From positions 108,337,591 through 108,401,590 of the forward strand of contig NC_035436.2 of assembly GCF_002127325.2 (NCBI RefSeq): a stretch of DNA of 64,000 nucleotides, in the 5' to 3' direction. The notes below the pieces were generated by a model. That model made no database searches. It saw only the letters and a program-made list of their open reading frames with translations, and had not been told where the DNA came from. Below are positions 54,149-64,000 of this stretch, one piece after another. Position numbers and translations under genes: made by a program. Each line of letters starts with the position of its first letter. The first letter of the stretch is position 1. Source of the stretch: Helianthus annuus (Eukaryota; Streptophyta; Magnoliopsida; Asterales; Asteraceae).

Positions 54149-56692
54149 CTAAGTTGGGAGGTTAGACTGGATGGTAAGCTGTAACGCTCGCACGCGCTTG
54201 GGCGTAGTGTCCTTTCGACTGAGGGCGTCTGCCACGACATTGGCTTTGCCCGGATGGTACTTGATCGCGCACTCATAATCATTCAAAAGTTCGACCCATC
54301 GACGTTGTCGCATGTTTAACTCCTTTTGCTTGAAGATATGCTCGAGACTCCTGTGATCGGTGTAGATGGTGCACCGGGTACCGTACAGGTAATGTCTCCA
54401 TATCTTAAGAGCAAAAACCACTGCTCCCAGCTCTAGGTCGTGCGTAGTGTAGTTCCTTTCGTGGGTTTTAAGTTGTCGAGAAGCGTAGGCAATAACTTTC
54501 TCGCGTTGCATTAACACGCATCCGAGTCCATGAATGGACGCATTGCAGTAAACCACGAAATCGTCGGTACCTTCAGGTAACGAAAGAATAGGAGCACTAC
54601 AGAGGTTATCCTTTAGCTTCTGAAATGCGGATTCCTGGGCTTCATTCCATTTGTAAGCAATACCCTTCTGAGTGAGAGCCGTGAGAGGCAGAGCAATCTT
54701 CGAGAATCCTTTGATAAACCTACGATAGTATCCTGCCAATCCCAAGAATTGGTGAACTTCGGTCGGAGTTTTGGGCGTAGGCCAATTCTTTATAGAGTCG
54801 ATCTTAGCTGGGTCGACGTGAATCCCGTCCTTATTGACTACGTGCCCAAGGAAATGGACTTCTCGAAGCCAGAAGTCACATTTCGAGAATTTGGCGTACA
54901 GTTGTTCATTGCGAAGGAGTTCGAGGATAAGGCGTAGGTGCTGTTCATGCTCTTCTTGACTTTTCGAGTAGATTAGGATGTCGTCGATAAACACAATCAC
55001 GAATTTGTCGAGGTGAGGCTTGCACACTCGGTTCATGAGGTCCATGAAAACCGCAGGCGCGTTAGTCATTCCAAAGGGCATGACAAGGAATTCGTAATGA
55101 CCATAACGAGTTCTGAATGCAGTTTTGGAGATGTCTTCATCACGGACTCTTAGCTGATGATAGCCCGATCGTAGGTCAATCTTAGAGTAGTAGCTCGATC
55201 CCTGCAACTTATCGAATAGGTCGTTGATACGCGGGAGAGGGTAGCGATTCTTGATGGTAACTTTGTTCAGCTCACGATAGTCGATGCACATTCGGAAAGT
55301 GCCATCCTTCTTCTTAACAAAGAGTACTGGTGCTCCCCAGGGTGACGAACTAGGGCGGATAAATCCTTTATCCAATAGTTCCTGTAGTTGCGTAGAGAGT
55401 TCCTTTAGTTCTGTGGGGGCTAGTCGATAAGGCGCACGAGCTATAGGCGCTGCTCCGGGAGCTAGCTCGATTTGGAATTCGACCTGTCGGTGGGGAGGGA
55501 GTCCAGGTAGTTCTTCAGGGAACACCTCGGGGTAGTCGCGTACCACTGGAAAATCTCCAATCCTCTTTTCCTTTTCCTGTGTGTTGGTGACAAGTGCTAA
55601 GAGAGCGGTGTGCCCCTTTCGTAAACATTTCTGGGCTTTCAAGAACGAGATGATGCCTGTGACTTCTCCGCCGTTGTCACCTTGCACGATGAGGGGTTTG
55701 CCAGAATGGCGGGGAATGCGAACCATTTTCTCTTGACAGAGGATTTCCGCGCGATGTTTGGATAACCAATCCATGCCGATGACGAGGTCGAAGCTTCCAA
55801 GAACGATAGGGAAAAGATCGATGCTATAGGTCTGACCAGACAGTTCTAGTTTGCAGTCGTTGATAACGTGTGAGGCCTCGATGTTTCCACCATTAGCTAA
55901 CTCGACGACATGCTTAGAACTTAGTAACGAAGGCGGGTGCTTTAGCTTCTTACTAATACGTAGGGACACATAACTAGCATCGGCTCCGGAATCAAATAAC
56001 ACAGAAACATAACGATCATCGAGTAGGAACTTACCCACCACGACGTTGGGGTCATTCCTTGCTTCTCCAGCTCCAATCACAAAAGCCCTTCCCCTTGCAC
56101 CATTCCCAGCATTGTTGTTTTGATCGTTGTTTCCAGCTCCCTGATTGTTGTTGCGGTTCTGGTTCAGTTCAGGGCAATTCTTCTTAAAGTGCCCCTCAAC
56201 TCCACACTGGAAACAACCCTTGACGTTCCCATGATGTTGTTGCTGCTGCTGGTTCTGCCCGGCGGGACGCGGGCTCCTACAGTCCTTGGCCTCATGCCCC
56301 ATCTTATTACATCGCTGACACTGACTTTTCCCACAAGGCCCACTGTGATGTCGATTGCACTTGTTGCACTTGGAGTGGTTCCCGCAATAGCCACCCTGTT
56401 GTTGAGGGCCCTTATTGTTGTCAGTTTTCCTTTGCTGGGTTGGGGCCTGAGTGGGGTTAGCATCCTTGCTTTGATTTCCTTCCCACTTACGCTTGTTGTC
56501 ATTAGAAGTTCCAGCAGTAGCACTGATCCTTTTGGCCAGCTTGCCCTGTTCCACGGCCTGGTCAGTGAGTTTGTGAGCAAGACGGACGACCGGCTGAATG
56601 GTATTGAGGTTGGCTGCAGTCACATGGCTTCGAATCTCTGGAGCCAAACCCTTGATGTACAATTCGATTCTTCGGTACATGGGTCGAGACAT
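54149..56692 (-). pseudogene. Gypsy-D Gag C-terminus, protease, reverse transcriptase and RNase H
   Basis: A long open frame of about 847 codons in Tekay order. The Gag end ([19 protein letters not shown]) is followed by knuckles [26 protein letters not shown] and [14 protein letters not shown]. The protease has [12 protein letters not shown] and [10 protein letters not shown]. The polymerase has [23 protein letters not shown] and [10 protein letters not shown]. RNase H has [12 protein letters not shown] and TDHRSLEH, but its first catalytic motif reads VYCNASIHG, where Tekay-1 has VYCDASIQG. The aspartate-to-asparagine change should disable RNase H. TAG at 54149-54151 ends the frame inside the polyprotein. 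Confidence 0.94.
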
Positions 56693-57047
56693 GATCCAAC
56701 CATCTTGAGCTCATAGTACTCATTTTCGAGCTTGTGGATGTCATCCTTGTGACAATACTCCTCCTTAATCATGTCCTTGAAATCCTCCCACGCAGTAGCA
56801 TTAGCAGTTTCCAAACCAAACATCTGAATTTGCGCCTTCCACCAGGAAAGCGCGTTTCCTTCCAACGTACCAGTAGCAAATTTCACCCAATTTGCAGGGG
56901 GACACACACAGACCGCAAAGACGGCTTCGACTTTCTCAATCCAGTGCAGAAGACCTATGGCACCCTCAGTGCCATTGAATGGGAGAGGTTTGCAATCCAT
57001 GAAAGTTTTGAAAGTACACACGTGTGGTTGCGCAGGTGCATGCTAAC
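56693..57047 (-). pseudogene. Gypsy-D Gag exon 2, N-terminal part (with internal deletion)
   Basis: It starts after the intron with a TAG codon, then HAPAQPHVCTF and FMDCKPLPFNGTEGAIGLLHW. It carries on to [11 protein letters not shown] and then loses register at about 56693-56700. About 24 residues present in Tekay-1 at this point (from [13 protein letters not shown] on) are missing, so both a deletion and a frameshift separate it from the following frame. Confidence 0.88.
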
Positions 57048-57132
57048 CTGTGGTGAGAAGCGAAGCGAATAGGTTTAGGGGTAAAAGACGATGCGGCGGT
57101 AGGATCTAAACATCCTAGGATAACGAGTTTAC
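57048..57132 (-). other. short intron in Gypsy-D gag
   Basis: An 85-base minus-strand segment begins GTAAACTCG and ends CTCACCACAG. It is in phase 1 at the same codon as the Tekay-1 intron, and it carries the related inverted repeat AGGATCTAAACATCCT. Splicing is inferred. Confidence 0.72.
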
Positions 57133-57238
57133 CTCCAGGGTGAGCTATGAAAGCTGCAGCCACCGTGTTAAGCAGGTTAGTGAATTGAGCCTGAGTCATG
57201 TTGATGTTTCCTCTTCCACGTCCACTCATTGTCTTCAT
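57133..57238 (-). CDS. Gypsy-D gag exon 1
   Basis: It reads MKTMSGRGRGNINMTQAQF and then an alanine-rich stretch to HPG at the splice donor. The start could be the ATG at 57236-57238 or at 57227-57229. It parallels Tekay-1 exon 1. Confidence 0.72.
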
Positions 57239-57501
57239 AATCAGAAAACATAGTATGAGTGTGATGTCGTAATGTAGCGAGAATGAGATAGAAGAGGGAG
57301 GTGTATCTATCTAACTACGCACACTAGTACGTATAGCAAAACAGAAAACATAAAGCAAGCAAGCAAGTAAACACTAGTCCGAGCTATGAGGTCTAATGTG
57401 TTGAGTCTTGCACTTGGAGTGTAGTGTCGTCGCGAGTCACAGGTTATAGTCGGATTTTCTCAAAAAGATTTTTCCCCTTTTTAAAACCAAGTTCACTATA
57501 A
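57239..57501 (-). other. 5' leader of Gypsy-D
   Basis: About 260 noncoding bases between gag and the primer site. Nothing further is recognised. Confidence 0.6.
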
Positions 57502-57519
57502 CCAATGGCTCTGATACCA
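57502..57519 (-). other. primer binding site of Gypsy-D, tRNA-iMet type
   Basis: The minus strand reads TGGTATCAGAGCCATTGG, identical to Tekay-1, three bases from LTR-B. Confidence 0.93.
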
Positions 57520-57522
57520 ATC

Positions 57523-59889
57523 TGTCACACCCCCCCCCCCAAATCCACCTGCGGAACACCACCGCTTGGGGGCGTGACTAACCAGGATCCAGCCACCAAT
57601 TATACTGAGCAATAGAATAAATAACATAAGTAATACTTACCAACCACCAGGTCAGCAAATATCATAGTCAAAGTTCAAAAGTTTTAAGTTTAAGTAATAG
57701 TTCAGACAAGTAGCGGAAGCATGGACAAAATGGATTAAAACAAAGTTCTTAGTTCGAGTTGTTTAAAACCCAACACACAGGTTAGATGACCACTACACAT
57801 CCGCAAGCTGCAAGCTCCTGAATCACTGGGTACCTGCAAAGCATGCAGTAGGGTATCAACATAATGTTGGCGAGTCCACGAGGTGTCAAGTTTTAGTTTT
57901 CGAAAACGTAAGTTGTTTAGATAAAACATTTATAATCACGTTGTGGGGAGCTACCCCATCTGTAAGCTCACTAAACTGTAGATACCGAAACTGTTGACGA
58001 AAAGTTGTTCTGCCCCGAGTCAATGTCTATCGTCATTGACCAAGATGCAAGGTCTACTAGTTCACGCCCGATCTCCCCCGGTCACGGTGTGAGGTTGTCA
58101 AACCTAATAGCGCTATCAACTAATAACCCGTTCGCCCCCGGCGATTAATCGGTACTGTAAGCAGGGACTTAAGGTGATAGAGTTTCGTTTAGCTTGGCTA
58201 GTTGTGATTTATAAATAATATCCAAACGTATCTCCCCCGGAGATAGTAAATACCCATTCGGATTTCCCCCGGAAATAATAGTTCAAAAGTATTTTTCCCA
58301 AAGTTGGCAGTTTGTCCGTGTCCCTCCTTGGGACACATGCTTTTAGTGTGTGAACTCACCTTGGGTGGCTCGGCAGATTAGGTTACTTGTCAAATACGCT
58401 GGTCACCACGTCCTAACATGGTTACCAGTATAGGTCAGGTTTGGGTACAGAGAATGTCACATATATTTTACACAGAACCTAGCACATAGCATGCATACAC
58501 ACAGTTACATGTTGAGTTATTGGGCCTGCTCTACTATTGGATCAGTCAACAGTAACAACTAACACATAGTTCAGTTAAACAGGCAGCCCAAACAAATCAC
58601 GTTGTGGCCCAATAACTTAAGTGAGCAGCCCAGTCGAGACAAGGTGGTCTCGACTCTAGAACATGCGGGCTCGAGTCACAACCAGGAGGTCTCGGCTTGT
58701 AATGGCTGGTCTCGAGTGGTGCAGGCATGACTCGCAACCTCGGAGATCTCGAGTCCCGTCTCGAGTTGTCATGATGTGGTCTCGAGTCGAGACCTTGATG
58801 GTCTCGAGTCCCTGAAGTCCGTTTTGAAGTTTCCTGATCTAGGCCACGAGTCGCAACCGTTGCGGTCTCGAGTTGTAACGCCATGGTCTCGAGTCGCAAC
58901 CGTTGGTCTCAAGTCATTTACCTGCTGATTCTGATGCATCTGCACGAATTGTACTATGCAACAGAACTTGTTTCCATGATTTTTATGTACTAACCAATGA
59001 GGGTTCACAAACATGTTTTGTTGTCTAAAACCTTAATCAAATGGATCAAACAACCAGATTTCAAATTTCTATAACACCTTCATATCATAATCATGTTGTT
59101 CATCCTTAGGGTTTTCATCATAAGCAAACATGTTCATTTAAGCAAATATAGCACCTTAGTTCACATTATCATCATCATTTCATCATTTAATCACACGGTT
59201 CACCTTACACACATTCAACAATCACATACACAAAGTATCAAAACCATCTTAATCAAAACAACAATAGATCAACATACACTTCACTCAAACAACAACCACA
59301 ATATCGACTATATAGGGGCATATTTAGCATGCATATAACTCATCAAGTAAACACATATGGTATTTCTATCTCTATATTGCAAGGAACCACTAACCGGTTA
59401 GGTTTCAAGGTGTGAGAGTATGAAGTAATCGATGAATGAGCTTCCAAATAAGATCCCAAGCTTGAACCGAAAGTCCTTGTTGTCACCGGTTTGGTCTGAG
59501 AGAGAAAGGAGAGGAGGGGTGATGCTTGATTGTTAGGGTTTAAGGTTTTTCTAGAGAGAGGGAGTGAGGATGAAGTGAGAGAGAGTATAGAGGAGAGTGT
59601 GAGGGTTTTCGGGTATATATATTAGGTGGTGCACCCCAAGTGGGCTTCCGAGTGGGCTAGGGGGGTTTGCGGCCCAACCGGCCCCAACTATCTACGGTTC
59701 ACTCGAGACCGAGTGGTCTCGAGTCATGGTCTCGGCCCACTAGTATTTATACCCTTATAAATATATATATATATATATATCATACACACAACACATAGCA
59801 TAACAAGTTAATCACAACTTTCATTTAATAATTCGTACGTACACGTTGCTAATACAAGAGGGTTACTCGGGAAAACCCGAAGTGTCACA
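57523..59889 (-). repeat. Gypsy-D LTR-B
   Basis: 2367 bp. It acts as the 5' LTR of the left unit and as the 3' LTR of the right unit, because a primer site lies on its left and a polypurine tract plus integrase on its right. Confidence 0.93.
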
Positions 59890-59899
59890 TTATCCCCAA
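59890..59899 (-). other. polypurine tract next to Gypsy-D LTR-B
   Basis: TTGGGGATAA on the minus strand, the same as next to LTR-A. It shows that a second internal region starts here. Confidence 0.75.
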
Positions 59900-59991
59900 G
59901 TTTTAAGAACTTTCGTCCCGAAAGTTAAGGCAACCACTGTCAAGCTAGTACGTGTGAGAGCGTTTCAACGGGGTGTCACATCATCCCCCCG

Positions 59992-61233
59992 TTAGTTTGG
60001 AATTTCGCCCCGAAATTCGGTCGTAGCTTCAGTGCTGGGGGTTTCGTTTGGGAACAACTGAGGATACTTGCACTTCATCAGATCTTCCCACTCCCAGGTA
60101 AACTCTGGGCCACGTCGTGAGTTCCAACAAACTCGCACGAGAGGTATCTGGCTACGTTTGAGGGTTTTGATTTCTCGATCCGTGATCTCAATCGGTTCCT
60201 CAGTGAAGTGTAGCTGTTCGTCAATAGTGAGTTCCTTGAAGGGGATTATGAGTGTTTCATCTGACAGACACTTCTTCAGATTAGACACGTGAAAAACATT
60301 GTGCACCGCACTCAGCTCTTCAGGCAGATTCAATCTATAAGTAACCTTACCGATTTTCTCGGTAATTTCGAATGGTCCAACATATCGCGGATTAAGCTTG
60401 CCTCGTTTACCAAAACGAACCACACCCTTCCAGGGTGAGACTTTAAGTAGATCCCGGTCCCCGACCTGGAATTCTAGCGGTTTCCTACGCTTATCAGCGT
60501 AGCTTTTCTGACGGTCACGAGCTGCCGCCATGCGTTGTCTGATCTGGGCAATCTTCTCCGTTGTGTCTACTACCAGTTCTGGGCTTGTGACCTGGCTGTC
60601 ACCAACTTCCGCCCAGTAAAGAGGTGATCGGCATCTACGACCGTACAATGCCTCGAAGGGTGCTGCCTGAATGCTGGTGTGGTAGCTGTTATTATAGGAG
60701 AACTCCACTAGCGGAAGATGCTTCTCCCAATTTTTGCCAAAATCAATCACACATGCTCTAAGCATGTCTTCCAGGGTTTGGATGGTGCGTTCAGACTGTC
60801 CATCCGTTTGTGGGTGATAAGCGGTGCTCATGTCCAAGCGTGAGCCAAAGGATTTGTGCATAGCTTGCCACAACTCGGAAGTAAATCGTGCGTCTCGATC
60901 GGAAATAATGGAGGTTGGCACCCCGTGCCTCGAGACTACTTCCTTTAAGTAAACCTCCGCCAAGGTAGAAAACTTGTCTGTTTCCTTAATGGCCAAGAAA
61001 TGTGCGGACTTGGTCAATCGATCTACTATCACCCAAATAGTATCATTCCCGCGTTGGGATCTAGGTAGGCCAGTAACGAAATACAGGGAAATTTGCTCCC
61101 ATTTCCATTTCGGGATTTCTGGTTGTTGGAGTAGGCCTGCTGGTTTCTGATCCTCAGTCTTGACTCTTGCGCAGGTCAAACATTTGCTGACATACGTTGC
61201 TATGTGGGCTTTCATGCCAGGCCACCAATATGT
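59992..61233 (-). pseudogene. Gypsy-D integrase copy B (cut off by Gypsy-E)
   Basis: An uninterrupted frame from [18 protein letters not shown] through the core ([27 protein letters not shown]) to [17 protein letters not shown]. Compared with copy A it lacks both stops and has a few substitutions, for example FTWEWEDL in place of FTWEREDQ. It is truncated at its upstream side where the Gypsy-E LTR begins, so the zinc-binding residues before TTYWW are lost. Confidence 0.93.
61229..61233. other. presumed target-site duplication of Gypsy-E, left copy (TATGT)
   Basis: The Gypsy-D integrase text stops after TATGT, and an LTR-like start TGTAACA follows. The right copy lies outside the window, so this is a prediction. 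Confidence 0.5.
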
Positions 61234-64000
61234 TGTAACAACCCTCACTAAACCAGGTATCCATACGATTAAATTAATAATTAATTACTGCTTGATTACT
61301 GTGCTTAACTGAAATTACTGATGAACTGCTACTTGACTGTTGATACTTGTACATATCTGCATCATACTTTGATTTCCGTCACTACATTATTTACATGTTG
61401 TACTCTATTGACAAACATGATGCACAAAAGCACAGTAGCACCATGAACGGATAACCTATTGAGCATGCTGATAAAGCCAGCATCAGGCAGACACTGCCTC
61501 TAAGGCCTGAATGAGCCAGAAATATTTTACTACACCCATAGTGAGTGTAGGGATACAAGGGTTGTAGAACTGCGTCTCTAGGAATAAGTTACAGTGACTG
61601 GATGTGCCTAAAACATACACTAAGCACAAAACACAGCACTTTAATTTACATATCAGCTTCTGGCTAACTAGTAAAGTGCCAAAACATGAGGAAAATATTC
61701 CTGACACTTTGGGGAATAAGTTGTGTCACTAAAAATGGTATTTACGACACATAAAAGCTTATTTAAGCACTTTTAACGGATTACTATCCAACCGAACAAC
61801 CGGACTATACCCGGGATATAAAAATATTGACAGTAACATTATTGGTCTTTTTCTGAGCCAGTTAGGGTCCCTGAACACCCTAACACCCGCTATAGAGCAC
61901 ATCACACCACTAACCGAGTTAATCACTTAACTAACTTATCTAACCAAACTAAACCCTAACTAAACTTGTTGGAATCAAACCAAGACCCCCCCCCCCATTG
62001 TAATCGGCCCAAGCTAAGGGGGACACAATTGTACAAGTCTTGATTAAAATATTGCATGTTGTCTAGTATCTAAACAACACATGATCCATGGGATAAAGAT
62101 TTCATCTTTGCCTATAAGTAACATTAGATGGCACTAGAGATTATTCACCACACAACACTCAAAATTTACTCTCTCTCTTGCTCCCAAGCTCACGGCTGAA
62201 CACCCTCTTGCACACCCCACCCACTTTCGATTTTGATCATCACCTTTCAATCACCTACAAGTGTTAAGGGTCGCATACGAGGAGTCTTGGAGCAAACGGA
62301 AGACGAAGGACCTCTCTATCTCGCTTTTATCCACCTCTCTTTCGCATAGATTCTTCCCTAGCCCCGAGCTAGAGGTATAACACTTAAAACTCATACTCGA
62401 ACTAATCTAAGGTGGTTAATAAGATATATGACGGTTAAAAGTCGGAAACTTGCGTTTTGAAACATAAAAGTCTACTAAAACATGAATATTGATGGTTAAA
62501 AGCACAAAAGTGGTGTAAAAGTTGTAGTATTTGATTTGTGTAGTTATCTAGACCCGATCTATGTTGTGGTAGCTCGGATCACCATTTAACCCAGTTTGGT
62601 TAAGATCATCGATGTTGACATAAGCTTGTTTTGAATGGTACAAGGGTTAAAAGGTGAAACTCTACCACACGAGAAACATGAACTTGTGTAAAAGTATTTT
62701 TACTTGTAAAATAGTGTTTAAAACTAGCAGATCTACGTATCTGCAAGTGGTATTTTCAAAGGACCAAGTGTCGAGAAAATCATGTTTTCTAGAAGCCGGA
62801 TAGCACACTAACAAGTATGATTTTTACAAACCACAAGTGTATAAACACTTGTGAAATGAAGAGTTTCGACAAAATAACAATCTTTGTGAAAGATGACGGG
62901 AAGTTGTAAAGATGGAATTATTCTAAAAACGAGGTTTTTACGAGATTAAGCTACTCTATATAAAGATCTACAAAATATAATGGGATTTACACTATAGTTT
63001 CGGAAAAATTACAAGTTCATGTACTTATGCGATTTACATACTTGTCGACTAGTTTGATGTGTCGGAAATTGTTGAGTGAATAAAGAAGTTGTTGAAATGA
63101 TTTTGTAAAAGAAAATGATACGCTTGAAAGCGTGGCCACCTCCGGTTACAGGGGAAACTCTGGCGAAATTTTTCTAAAAACTAACACTTAGAATTATTTA
63201 CAAGTGTTAGAATTATTTTGACATGTTTTCAAAATATATTTCGCCACGACTTTATTTACAAATATTCGGAGGTGGGATTTTCACAAAACTAACGTGATAA
63301 ATATATATTTGGTAAATATATTTTCACAACACTGTTTATGATTATTTTGTGAAAAATACACAAATATTATTTTTAGAGTAAAAATAATATTTACAAACGT
63401 TGACGAATCCAAAATAATACGAACGCTTTCACGATAAACATATAAGTTACAACGGTAATTATTATTACCACACGATCGCTAAAACGTAACTTACGCATTA
63501 TACGGAAATAATTATGAACGTATATTTTATCAACGTATTATTTTTGGGGAATATTATGTGAAATGAAAATATAATATTTTTGAGAAAAATATTTATCTTT
63601 TGGAATTGGAAATGAATCTATTAAGTGAGACTTAATGGTGTAATTCGAACGCCCATGTATTAAATCCCCCATCCTTGGGAAGGAGATTAATTACCAAGTA
63701 CATACGAAAAGTAAACCCGAAATAGTTGTCTAACTATTTCCCAAAAACTTAAACTATAAAGCTAAGGCACGGCCGTCCGTCTAATAGAGTTAGCACATGT
63801 AGGTCGTTGCACAGCTGCCTGATTTGGAGTATTTGGTAGAGACGCACCGACTGTGAGTTCATGTCCCCCTTTTCTCATAACTGTTTTTTTCCAGTTTTCT
63901 AAACTGCGGGGGTGAAATACATGTTACTATGATTACGAATATTTCTTACATGGTATGGTCAGCTAAGGAAGGAACTGTTAGGTTATGTGATTTGGGTAGG
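61234..64000 (+). repeat. Gypsy-E 5' LTR (right end outside the window)
   Basis: It begins TGTAACAACCCTCAC at the exact point where Gypsy-D integrase is interrupted. At least 2.77 kb long, with no coding signal. Its end part (63640-64000) matches the Gypsy-C LTR at 41860-42300 in inverse orientation, including a CATCCTTGGGAAGG segment and a GAGTTCATGTCCCCCTTTTCT-like stretch. It is therefore read as a plus-strand LTR of a related Gypsy family. Confidence 0.78.
62113..62120 (+). promoter_or_regulatory. putative TATA box in the Gypsy-E LTR
   Basis: TATAAGTA is followed about 30-60 bases later by an A/C-rich and then CT-rich stretch (62143-62190) that looks like a transcribed leader. The evidence is weak. 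Confidence 0.4.

Larger units (their letters stand above)
42910..61233 (-). mobile_element. Gypsy-D: Tekay-type element in tandem LTR-internal-LTR-internal form
   Basis: On the minus strand this region contains an LTR (42910-45347), a complete but broken internal region (45348-57522, interrupted by Copia-3), a second LTR (57523-59889) and a second internal 3' part (59890-61233). The polypurine tract and integrase appear twice. A solitary element would show flanking host DNA after the second LTR; here the internal sequence resumes. No TSD can therefore be assigned to the pair. The 5'-most LTR, if present, lies beyond the window. Confidence 0.88.

Overview
The window is eukaryotic plant DNA made almost wholly of nested LTR retrotransposons. 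I see no host protein gene, rRNA gene or tRNA gene. The evidence is plant-type primer binding sites (initiator tRNA-Met and tRNA-Asp), Ty3/Gypsy and Ty1/Copia polyproteins, long LTRs and clean 5-bp target-site duplications (TSDs). The Tekay-type gag with a leader exon, and an acidic proline-rich ORF upstream of another gag, resemble elements I know from Asteraceae. That family placement is an inference, not something the sequence proves.

Layout. (1) <1-17227, minus strand: an Athila-like Gypsy element that keeps gag and protease but has no reverse transcriptase or integrase. Its gag is split by a complete Tekay-type Gypsy element at 4115-14369 (TSD GTGTG). (2) 17228-19080: unassigned decayed sequence. 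(3) 19080-21434 and 38869-42909, minus strand: two halves of one old Gypsy element, called Gypsy-C here. Copia-1 (21435-38868, minus strand, TSD GTATG) separates them, and Copia-2 (22189-32580, plus strand, TSD GAACC) lies inside Copia-1. (4) 42910-61233, minus strand: a second Tekay-type element, Gypsy-D, in a tandem LTR-internal-LTR-internal arrangement. Its integrase is interrupted by Copia-3 (46747-53970, plus strand, TSD GGGAC). (5) 61234-64000, plus strand: the start of a long 5' LTR, Gypsy-E, inserted in the second Gypsy-D integrase copy.

How the parts relate. Copia-2 is the only Copia element here with pol (protease, integrase, reverse transcriptase, RNase H). Copia-1 and Copia-3 carry a long gag and the same 3' noncoding region but no pol, so they look like an established gag-only lineage that would need enzymes from a relative. 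Both Tekay elements have a short phase-1 GT-AG intron near the start of gag. Every coding region except the Copia-2 gag carries stops, frameshifts or truncations, so most copies are dead or non-autonomous. Most of the in-frame stops look like C-to-T or G-to-A changes.

The most unusual feature is that nearly every family here carries its own short reiterated motif, clustered in the LTR or leader: YCGTTTGAA in Copia-1 and Copia-2, GGTTCGCTT in Copia-3, paired CACGGCCCCGTG in the Athila-like element, GTCGGAC in Tekay-1, GGTCTCGAGTCG in Gypsy-D and a 22-24 bp unit in the Gypsy-C leader. In four elements the LTR cluster sits just upstream of a TATA box. Copia-1 shares its motif with Copia-2 although its gag matches Copia-3.
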